Shown: one piece after another, positions 33,922-45,600 of the stretch | Numbering within the stretch: the stretch's first letter is position 1 | Layout: each line of letters begins with the position of its first letter | NCBI RefSeq assembly: GCF_021917145.1 | Contig: NC_061074.1 | Coordinates: forward strand, 10,070,860-10,134,859 | Direction of reading: 5' to 3' | From: Hypomesus transpacificus | Lineage: Eukaryota > Chordata > Actinopteri > Osmeriformes > Osmeridae | DNA: 64,000 nucleotides | The notes under the pieces: generated by a model | What the model saw: only the letters and a program-made list of their open reading frames with translations | What the model was told of the DNA's origin: nothing | The model's database searches: none | Translations under genes and position numbers: made by a program

Positions 33922-36537
33922 CTGATAAAGACAAAGTAGTTTGAATCTTTTTTTGGGTTAGAATGCGTTTGTCTTCGTCTACAACAAAGCTGATTTTTTG
34001 TTGTTGAGTAAAGATTAAAATAGAGGCATTGTTTAGCCACCTTGTGGTCCAGGGATGCCTCTGTCTCCCTTATCTCCCTGGAAACCGGCATACCCTCTTG
34101 GCCCACTCAAACCAAAGTCCCCTTTAGGGCCTTGGAGACCTATGGGGGAGAGGGAAAATGCATTTATATTAAAGCACCCATCTTAATGAAGTCATGCTGA
34201 TGAAGGTTCAGCTCTTCGTACCCTCTGATCCTTGTCTCCCTGGAGCTCCAGGAACTCCGGTTTCTCCCCTGGGCCCTGCAAGCCCTGGCACACCCGGATC
34301 TCCAGGGACCCCCTTCTTATCAACCACGACAGCACGGCCCTTTGCTCCTGCGGAACAGCAGCACATAACAGAAACAAAAATCCCCTGTTCAGAAATCTTA
34401 GGTTGTAAGTGGTTGCTCATGACGGTGTGAAAATACGTTGATGTACTGTGAAAATGTTCGTCCTGCACCTTTTTGTCCCGGTGATCCTTTCTCTCCAGGA
34501 CCACCTGCTCCCCCAGGAAGTCCTGCGTCTCCTTTCTGACCTGAGGAGAGGAAACCAGCAAGTCTTTACCAAATTCAATATAAAAGTAATTACTCAGGAC
34601 ATATCTGACATGTGGCCATTATTTAGTATCATTTGAATATATAAAATAGTATAAAATGTGTTTAGGGTCAGTGAATGTCTAGTTTTCAGAGTATAATATT
34701 TTATTCCTTTAGAACATTTTATTTTAAGAGATCTGAAAGGATAATGGTGAACTTGGATGCATATAGAACACACATTTGGATGGGAGACTGTTATGGTGCT
34801 ACATATTGTGAATTACCATCGGGCCCCATTGTTCCAACAACACCCATTGCACCCTTGTCCCCAGAAAAACCAGGATTTCCATCGACACCCTATCAGGAAA
34901 CATGGTGTTTAGTGGCACTGCAAAAAGGTGTCTCTCTTCCCTGTTGCAACTTATCACCATACGTATACCTTTTATCCTTTAGTCTGCATGTATAAGAGAG
35001 AGCTAAAGGACGGTTTAGTAGTAGAACTCACCGGACTGCCTTGCTCTCCACTGTCTCCTCTGTACCCTGGCGTACCCAGAAGGCCCATGGCACCTTTGTT
35101 CCCCTTATCGCCATTGAACCCTGGCCCCGGAGGACCTGGGGGCCCACGAGGGCCCTGCATTCCTACACACAGGGAGACAGGGATCAGAAGGATCAACAAC
35201 TACACAAAAGACAAAGAGTGCAAACAAGGAAACCTTAAAGTGGTGTGGTACCAGCTATTGCTCTGGTCTAGAGAGTAACTATATAGTCCATCTCTCCAAT
35301 GTAGAGAGTAACTATATAGTCCATCGCTTGCAAAATTACAATCATTTGGTATCTTGATCACACAATAAATCCGGAAGTTGGTGAGATCGGCTCAACCATG
35401 TGGGTGGACAAATTGCATAATTCTCCACTTACTAATTGCGTAAGTGGAAAAATATGTGAGGGGCTTATTTGTGTGTGTACGTGTGTCTGTGTGTGTGTAT
35501 GTGTGTGTGTGTATGTTCATGTGTTTGTGTGTGTGTCCGTAAGTAACTGGATTTACAGTACCTGGGACTCCAAGGCCACCGTTTGGGCCACGTTCCCCTT
35601 TTGTCCCCTCAAAGCAGACTCCATTCTGACCAGGACTACCAGGGAGGCCTGGGGGACCACGCAGGCCTGGGGGGCCCATGTCCCCTAAAGACCCGGGGGG
35701 ACCAAGGGGACCATAGGGCCCAGGGAAGCCCGTGTCCCCCTTCAGTCCTGTGAAGGATTTTAATTAGATGTAATTTCCATTTGGATTAGTAATGGCAGTT
35801 CTAATAGCTTTAGGTGGGAAATGCAATGGTGCATATGAACGGCAAATCAGATGTTCTGTGTTTAGTGTGTGGGATCCCACCAGGCTGGCCTGTCTGTCCA
35901 TCTGCTCCTCTTGGCCCAACATCGGGGGCTGAGGAGAAAACAGATGATCAAAAAGCAAGCAAGCAGGCAGGGGATGCACATTCATTCAGTATTTCATTTA
36001 ACACTACTGTATTTGATATATTGTATAAATATACTGTTTATGGCGTATTTTACGAATACATGCATGCCTGCTGCCTCTGTACCGTGAATTGTCAAAACAG
36101 CAAGCAAGCATGCAGATGATGATGATGCAAAATCATGTTATGTTTAGGGTCATACATATCGCAGAACTAGAAGTTTGGGTCTATGCCTGTCGGATTTGCG
36201 CCGTGAATGATCAGACAGTTCTCTAACCTCCCATGTCCCCTTTCTCTCCTGCCGGTCCAGGGATGCCGTCCCTGCCCTGGCTCCCTCTGGGCCCAGCTGC
36301 ACCCGGGTCCCCTGCAAGCCCTTGGTTCCCTATGGAGAGTGATGGCGGCTGATGGTCAGAGATCTGAACACCAGAAGCTCAAACGCAACGGCGCCATATT
36401 GTTATGCAGCAGAAGCTTTGGTAGTTTTGTATGTGATCTACCTGGCGGGGCATTCTGGCCATGGCAACCACCAGAACCAGGAAGTCCATCAAAACCTTTC
36501 TCCCCAGAGGGCCCTGGGCTGCCTAGTAGAGTCAAGA

Positions 36538-36627
<90 letters not shown>

Positions 36628-39600
36628 AAGACAGACAGGGAGAAACACAGACAGGGAGAAAGACAGACAGGGAGAAAGACAGACAGAATAGTATCCTTTG
36701 TCATTTCAGCACCACATGATAATGATAAGTATTCCTAAAGTGATATGAAATGTGGCATACAGACAGAAAGGACTTAGTACTTGTAATGCAAGCCAGGATT
36801 GAATAGCATACTGTGCATTTGGCTGGTATAACAGATACATGTGCTACAAAAAAAAAAAAACCTCGAGATCCTGGGATTCCCTCTCTCCCTCTGGGCCCTG
36901 TGGAGCCTAAAGGTCCTGGAGACCCAAACCTTCCAGTATCACCCCTCTCCCCCATCTCTCCTGTCACTCCCGGCAACCCTGGCTCGCCCTAGGACACAGA
37001 GAAGATGCATTACTATATGGTACGTGCAGAGGATTTGATTCCAGTCAAATAATGTATAATATATATTTTCATTCGAAACACATTTTGTTGATTATCAATG
37101 AATTCCCTTCTTGATCTAGATCACATTCGTTATGGAAGTCATTGGCACTGCTGCCATGTTTTATAAAAACTGCATGCTGTGTTTAATCTTCAAACTGTAT
37201 AAATATAATTACAATATGATCTAAACATTAGTTTTTATGTATCACTTATAAACTCCCCAACATACAGTACATGTATAATATTTTGTCAGTCCTCAGGTAC
37301 ATATGCTACTGCCATGTCTGTGGGCTATACTTCTGTACCTTCTCCCCAGGTCTCCCCTGGGTGCCTGGTTCAAGGAGGCCGGCCTCTCCTTTAGCCCCTT
37401 TAGGTCCGTTCATTCCTGGTGTACCAGATGAGCCAGCTGCTCCACGGACACCTGTCGCACCTTTCTCAGCCTTCACACCTGGTCAGGACCAAACCAACGT
37501 ACCAAACGCATCAGCACGTAACCAGCGGAGATTACATTAACGCTAACATGGCAGCACAACTGATGCAATCAGTAATAAATATTATATTATGAATAATGTT
37601 ATATAATGAAGCAAGTCCATTATGTTGATTTCGATTACATTAGGGATGCACCGATATGGAAATTGTGGCCGATACCGATACGGCCGCCGATATATCGTGC
37701 ATCCCTAGATTAGATGGTTACCTGGCAACCCCATGTCTCCTTGAGCACCAAGAATTCCAAGTAAACCTGGAGCCCCTTTTTGTCCATCTCTGCCAGGATC
37801 TCCAGGGGGACCTAAACAGGATGTGAGGTAGGAGGACCACATGAGGCATGGTTGACACATAACAGGAGGACAAGTTATTTTATTTTCCTGTCTATGGCCA
37901 TTTTGTTGGATTCCTGTTGTAGGCTACTGTCCCAATTGGACCCTGTCATTGGGTTTGCGGGAAGGCGTGTCTCCACTGTGTGTCCTGTGTTGTATAATGT
38001 TGTTGACATTTGGCAATGCTGTTCTGTGTCTGTGTTTCTGACCCCTGCTGCACACTAATTACCTTTGTAATGATAAATAACCCAACCCATTCATTTGAAT
38101 AAGGTGTGTTGGAGCAGGGAAACATCTAAAACATACAGGACAGGGGGCCCCTGAGGACCAGGATTCGACACCCCTGGGATAGATGAGTCAGGTGGCTGAG
38201 CGGGTAGAGCATTGAGATAGTAATCTGAAGGTTGCCAGTTAGATTCCCGGCCGGTGCACATGACGTTGTGTCCTTGGGTAAGGCACTTCACCTTACTTGC
38301 CTCGGGGAAAATGTCTCTGTACTTACTGTAAGTCGCTCTGGATAAGAGCGTCTGCTAAATAACTAAATGTAAATGTAAGGTTGTGTGTTGATGCGAACCT
38401 GGAGGCCCACTGCTCCCTGGGTTTCCGGTCCTCCCGCTTTCCCCTCTCGGTCCTGCGAGTCCTGGCTCCCCTTTCTGCCCATTTTGTGCTGAGGATCCTA
38501 AAAACATCACAAAGGGCTTAGAAAACCTGTTCAACTTTTTATACAAACCATCTGTGGTCTTTAATCGTCAAGTCATCGAGTCAATTGCAATGAAGCCACA
38601 GCACGTGTGAAATTTGTCTTATAAATAGGATTTTATCTAGTTCTGTAATCTGTAATTTCTGTAATCTGTAATTTCTGTAATCTGTAATTTCCGTCGCGCC
38701 GTAAAATTGGGTTGGAATGATGAGATGCTTACCCCGAGGCCCTGCTTCTCCGGGATCTCCGAATGTTTCGAAATCAGTTGATAAACCTTTAGAACCCTTC
38801 GGCCCCACGTCTCCCACCAAGCCCCGTGGTCCAGCTGGCCCTCTGGCTCCGCCTACCCCCATTAGCCCTGGTGGGACAGGAAGAACTAGCATCACAACCA
38901 ACCTCCGTGCATGTGTGTGTGTGTGTGTTATAATGGTTTGGCTTGTGCTAGTGCAGGAACATAAAAAAAGTAAAAGCCACCTCATTCAATAATATTCAGC
39001 ATTCACAATGGAGTACAGTTCCACAATAGAACAACAACAGTCAAATTAACCCGACAAACAAAATCCAAAAAACAAAATCCCATTTACTGTAGTCTCATTA
39101 AACACCTCAATGCCAGTCCATATACAATATAATATTCCACCCCGGTGTTGACAACCAGGCACATGCAACCTCTTGGCTCAGGTTAAGAGTTACCTTTGGG
39201 GCCAGGTCTTCCAACAACCCCAGGTTTGCCATCTGTTCCTGGAGTACCACAGACCCCCGACGGCCCCACATCTCCCGCAGGTCCTGCCAGAACACACAAA
39301 CAGACTTTTTCCATAACGGTGGTTCATATTCAAATCCCAAAAGGATTAATAACTAGCATCACAAAGCAACACCAGTTGAGATATACTGTATCTTGAATGC
39401 AAGGCCGTAGCCATGTAGTCAACATTGGGGGGGACGAATTACATTTTTTATGATCATTTCGGACAGCGTGCGTGGTTGCCTGTCGTAGCGTAGCACATTT
39501 ATATTTTCATTATTAATATATTAGGGTGGACATTTAGACCAGATTTGAATATTTTCGGTGGGATGTGTCCCCCTCAATATGTATTATGATTACGGCCTTG

Positions 39601-42600
39601 CTTGAATGGATGAACGTGATTGTTGTCTGACCTGTAACCCCTGGTGCCCCATCTGTTCCTCTGAAGCCCTTTAGGCCGGTAGCCCCTCTTGGGCCTGGAG
39701 GACCATCAAAGCCGGGTGGTCCAAACATGCCCAAAGGCCCAGGCATCCCCTCCCCAGGCAGGCCTTGATCCCCTTGCAGCCCCTTAAAGCCCCTGGGTCC
39801 TGTTGGTGGGACAGATAGGCAGGGGGCCAACAGATAGCTGATGATTGATTATCTTCTCAACTTCACCTTACACTGATTTTGGACCATGATTTGGACCATT
39901 ACTGCTCTGCACACTGTAGTGTTACCATAGAGCAGGGGGTGTCTAACTCCGGTCCTCGAAGGCCCCTGTCCTGCATGTTTTAGATGTTTCCCTGCTCCAA
40001 CACACCTGATTCAATTAAATGGGTTGTTATAACGACCATTCATTAGAATCAGGTGAGCTGGATCAGGGAAACATCTAAAACATGCAGGACACCGGAGTTG
40101 GACACCCCTGCCACAGAGTGTTGAAGAAATAAAAAAAAACATGTTTTGTTGACATAAATACACAGTTCAGTATCTTCAGACCAAGAGGGTTTTGTTTATA
40201 TAGCTGCAACACAGTGTGCCTAAACTCTGGGGTAAAGAATACTGTACTGTAGTTGTCTCTCCAGGGGGGGTGTATCCGTACATGTGGTTTGTACCTGTGA
40301 AGCCGATGACTCCTCTGATGCCTACAGGTCCCTGCGATCCCGGGGCTCCCGGGTTACACCCCCCAGACTCACCAGACAAACCTGGCAACCCAACAAGTCC
40401 CGTATTGCCTGCAGAGCAACAAAAACATTCTTAGAATCATTTTTCCGTTTTGTTAGGGTTAGGGTTAATGCTTTTTTTATTTTAAACATTTGATCGAAAT
40501 CATTTTTTTATATTTTTTTAACCTTTTGAAACTTTTAGTTTAAAAACTTTTGAGGGGAAATCATTTTCATTTTTTCACCAACTTTTTGTCAACTTTTCAA
40601 AACATTTGTTTCAAATATTGTTTCAAACCTTTTGAAACTTTTGTTCACGTTTTTTTGGGGTTGACCAGTTTTCCTGGGAAATTTTTCTTCTTTTACTTGA
40701 GGATTTAGGTTGGTGTAGGTGCAGTTCTATGGGCGTATGTGAAGCCCTCTGTGACATTGATTGCACAAAGGAAAATTTGATTTGAATATATTCCTGTGTG
40801 GATAAACGAACCTCTGTCCCCCTGTTGTCCATTTGTTCCAGGTATACCTGGAGGACCACCCAGCCCAGGCAGGCCAGAATCTCCCGTTGCCCCCAGAGCC
40901 CCATCCTCTCCTGGGCTGCCTTGCCGACCGGGAGGCCCTAGGAGGCCTGTGCGGAAATCACCCTGAAAAACAACATGATGGCACCCAATGGAAACACAGA
41001 TAACCAGTATAGTGCACAAACACACACTAACACGTGTGCACACACACACACACACACACCTTGGGACCTGGCATCCCAGGTGCTCCTGAAGGGCCAGGCC
41101 GTCCCATGATCCCAAAGCCAGGGAAACCAGGAGCGCCTGGCTGGCCCTTGTCACCTGCCACATGGATGGACATGTCGATAAGCACCAGATAAACAGGAAT
41201 GAGAGTTTGCCTATTAGAGCATAGCTTACGGAAAATAACTATCTAACCTTTAAAGCCTGTTTCTCCAGGAGGGCCTTGCACAGACAGTCCTCTCTCCCCC
41301 TTCAACCCCATCTGGCCAGGGAAGCCAACATACCCAGTGATACCAGGATTGCCTACATTGCAAATGATAACAGCGCAGATCATAGGTAATGGTAAATGCA
41401 GTGTGTTTTCCCTTCTCTTGTTTGCGAGAGCCTCGACAGAAAGAAGATGCACTCACCTAGAGGTCCAGGGTTGCCTGCCAGCCCTTTTTCTCCCTTCCTT
41501 CCTGGGTCCCCTGGCGTTGTTATGGTTTCACTTTGTTCGCCCTTCTCTCCTGAGAGATGGGGAGGGGGGGGGGGGGGTGGGTTATGTCATGTAATAGACA
41601 ACTGGGTGACCTTCACAGATTTGATGAGTCGAGCCAAACCTACCTGGGTCTCCAATTCTCCCTCTCAGGCCTTGTATTCCAAGGTTACCCTTCTCTCCAG
41701 GGTCCCCTGGTAGCCCCAACCCAGGAGGCCCATGGACCCCTATCTGCCCTGTTCGTCCACGGGGGCCATCCTCCCCAGCGGTGCCCCGGTCCCCCTTGGC
41801 TCCTGGAGGTCCCTTTAGAAAACACACAGGTCTCTTTCTGCTGCACATACAACACAAAATGTGTAAAGTAATGATCATATGATAAGAGTTGAGTGAATAT
41901 GGCATTCATATTTGTACTCATAAAGAGAATAAGGAATGTGATTACAGGGTTTCCTTTCGGGCCTTGCGGGCCTTTGATGCCTGGATATCCAGGGATGCCT
42001 TCATCTCCATCTGAGCCAGGAAACCCTGGACTTCCAGGGGAGCCTGTCGGACCTGGACTCTCTGGCGAGCCGATGAAGCCTGGATTTCCCTTGGATCCAG
42101 TTGATCCATGCATACCCGGGGTTCCAAAGGGACCCTGTGTGAAAAGGACCAAGTGTTTCACCACGGCAACGTCAGTTAAATATGAGTCAAATTAAACAGG
42201 GAAATACAGGTCAATTAATAAAGGTTAACGTACCGGAGGACCAGGGGGGCCAGTGAGACCACTCGTGCCCTTGTACCCTTTCGTCCCCAGAGGGCCATTC
42301 TGACCTGGACACATAAATAAAGCTAAGTAACGTCCACAGTAGAGAAAAATGGGCAACATCTTTCCACACTGTGACAACCTAACCATGTTGACAATTTGAC
42401 CTCCCAGAGCCTCATACAGACTATGGGCTGAAGGCCAAAGAATCATGAGGATCCATTAGAGCTAGGTTACTGTCGTGTCCTGTCGAGAGTCAGATGGCTG
42501 AGCGGTGAGGGAGTCGGGCTAGTAATCAGAAGGTTGCCGTATTGAATCCCTGCCGTGCCAAATGACTTTGTGTCCTTGGGCAAGGCACTTCACCCTACTT

Positions 42601-45600
42601 GCTTCGGGGGGAATGTCCCTGTACTTGCTGTAAGTCGCTCTGGATAAGAGCGTCTGCTAAATAACTAAATGTAAATGTAATGTAAATGTGTCCAGGTGTC
42701 TTACCTGTCTCCCCTGGCTTGCCTGGTTCCCCAGTAGGACCAGGAGGCCCCGGTTGCATATTCATCTCAGTACATATTCGACAGACATCTCCTTTCTCAC
42801 CTAGTAACATAAGAACATGCTGATTATGATGTCCAAATTAAAGAGACACATGAGATTACACCATAGGGATAGTAGTCAGGGTGCTTACCTCCTTCACCAA
42901 TGTTTCCTGTAATGCCAGTAACTCCCCTGATACCTTTGAGGCCTTTAGGACCGGGTGGTGCACTGTTACTGTTATCTGTGGATGAAGCTTAGTCCAATTA
43001 CAGGTTCTCTTCTGTGAGTAAGAAGTTCGCTGTCCCAGTATGGCCACTACTGAAGGACAAAACTGGTTACCTGTGATTCCGGGGTCACCAGGATCACCAA
43101 GAGGACCTTCGTCTCCTGGAGGGCCGGTGGCCCCAGGGGGTCCGATGATATTGGGGGCAGGTTCTCCTCTTGTCCCTTGCAAACCAGGCGTTCCTGGAGC
43201 ACCAGGTTTTCCTGGGCGTCCAGGTATGGACTGCCCTAAAAAACACTGCATTAATCAATGTGTCTATGTGAGACATAGAGAGAGAAACAAAACAGAAGAT
43301 GGGAAAGTCACACGCGGAGAAAGAACATCTGTGAGTGTATGCATCTGTTTGGGGGGTCAGATGGCTGAGCGGTTAGAGAGTCAGGCTATTAATCAGAAGG
43401 TTTTCGGTTCGATTCCCGACCGTGCAAAATGACCTTGTGTTCTTGGACAAGGCACTTCACCCTACTTGCCTCGGGGGGAATGTCCCTGTACTTACAGTAA
43501 AACGCTCTGGATAAGAGCGTACGCTAAATGACTAAATGTTCACTGCGATCACTCAAGCATAAGTTATTATGACACTAGAAAGAACAAACACAATGTTACC
43601 TGATGCACCCTTCACTCCAGGAAAACCAACTACGCCTGTAATACAACAGTAAGAAAAACAGTATTGCAAATGTGAATTCATGAATCACCTGGGAAACATG
43701 CAACAGGTTTGTTAGTTCATCCAACAAAACTAAGGCCATCATTTTTGAATTGGTAACAAGTCTAATGGATTATGAAGTAATACGATTTATGGAGACGCTC
43801 AGTAGTGATTTAAATCTGAGCGACACATTGCCACCTTTGTATTACAGTTATCAAATGATCAAATTTCAATGCTTTTCTGTGCTTCTGTCAGATTTAAAGT
43901 ATGGTTCCCATAATTCCATATTGGGAAACTATAGGACCCATAGGGCTTAGTAAATATTATTACCTTGATCACCAACACGGCCAGGACGGCCAGTGAGACC
44001 AGGAAAACCTGGTTGCCCTTTTATTTTCACCAACACACGGACCACCTGAATCAAAATGACTTCAAATGTTAGTCAACACTCACTAAGCTGGGGATAATGG
44101 GTCTGATAAATGATACAACTATAATAATGTTGACGGTTTATCACTCACATCTCCAGGAGGTCCATAAGAACCAACGTCTCCTTTCACCCCCTGAACACAA
44201 AGTCACCATACAGTCAGTGTAGTACCGAAAACAGCTAGCAAAGGATAACTCGCTGTGTGAAGGAATTCTGGATTGGTTGAATGTGGTCGGTAAAACTAAC
44301 CTTTGACCCCTGAATCCCAGGAGGCCCCAGGTAGCCCGTTTCACCTTTTTCACCCTAAGTGAAGAAAAAAAACATGTTAGATAGACAGAGATTACACAAA
44401 CAGACAGGTTGTATGATTTCTGTTGTACTAGATGACAGCTTACAGTATGTTAGCTTGACTGAATGACAGTTAACTGCGTAATTACCAGAAATCCATATTC
44501 CCCTTGAATGCCTTCCTTTCCTGGTTTACCCTAAAAGACGTGCCGGTTTCAAACAAATTAGTTTGTGTGACTATACCCACCAGAGTGAACTAAGCTTCGG
44601 TGTGAGCATCTACCAATGCACAATCACATTGTCCATAACATGATTAATGTTTATTAAATATGATTTTCAACACATGTAAGGTTTGTTTTACCAATGACCC
44701 TGGGACCCCTTGGTCGCCTTTATCTCCTTTAAAACCCTGGCGACCTGGAAAACCCTGAGGAGAAACAGAAGCGTTTAATGGAAAAAAGACTAAATAAGCG
44801 CAGCTAGTTCTGGCAGGGCAATCGGGCAGCGCGCGTTATCGGGGACGTAAGGCGTCTTACTCCACCTTCCTTACTCCACCCACTACCACACCCATGTAGC
44901 AGCGCATATCCATTGGGCCACGTCCAATAAGGCGTCTTTAAAAGACGCGCGGATATGCACACACTCACCCCGGTCGTTGTATGATCAGTGCTGCTGCCAC
45001 CCTCCACCGTCCCCTTCTCCCCCATGCTGTCTGTGTATCTATCCAACAGGGGGATTATATCTCTATTGCTCCCTGCCTCATATGTCATGTATGTATGTGT
45101 TGCATCGAGGAGGCAGGGAGTGCTTCCCTTAGATCATCCACTCCGCCAAAGTCAAATCTACATGTCCATGTCATGTAACAATAAATGCTCAAATCTAATA
45201 CGTGATTGTCTTGACTGAACTGAAATTAATGTCATCAAATAAAAACACAAAAATCATTGGGATTTGAATTAGTGGACAAGGCCTAGTCTCTCAAGTCAAA
45301 GTGGATTCTGGGGAAACTCAGTGGTACTCACAGGCAGGCCTCGACACCCCTTATCCCCAACATCACCTGGCTCCCCCTGCAAAAAAAAACAACCAATTGA
45401 TATGATATTTGAGTCTTGAAACAAAACATAAAAGTAAACTAACCCTAATTAAGTGCTATACCTTCAGCTCTTTGGGGCCTTCTGCATACAACTTGATGCC
45501 CTTCTGCCCAGGTACACCTGGAGGCCCTTGGTCGCCCTGACAAAACATGTGTCCATTATTGTAAGCACTAAAACAATTCACATGACACAGATTAAAATGC

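Noticed and set aside
36207..36738. Open frames rich in Arg-Glu (plus) or Leu-Ser (minus)
   Set aside because: Produced by the (GA)n microsatellite.
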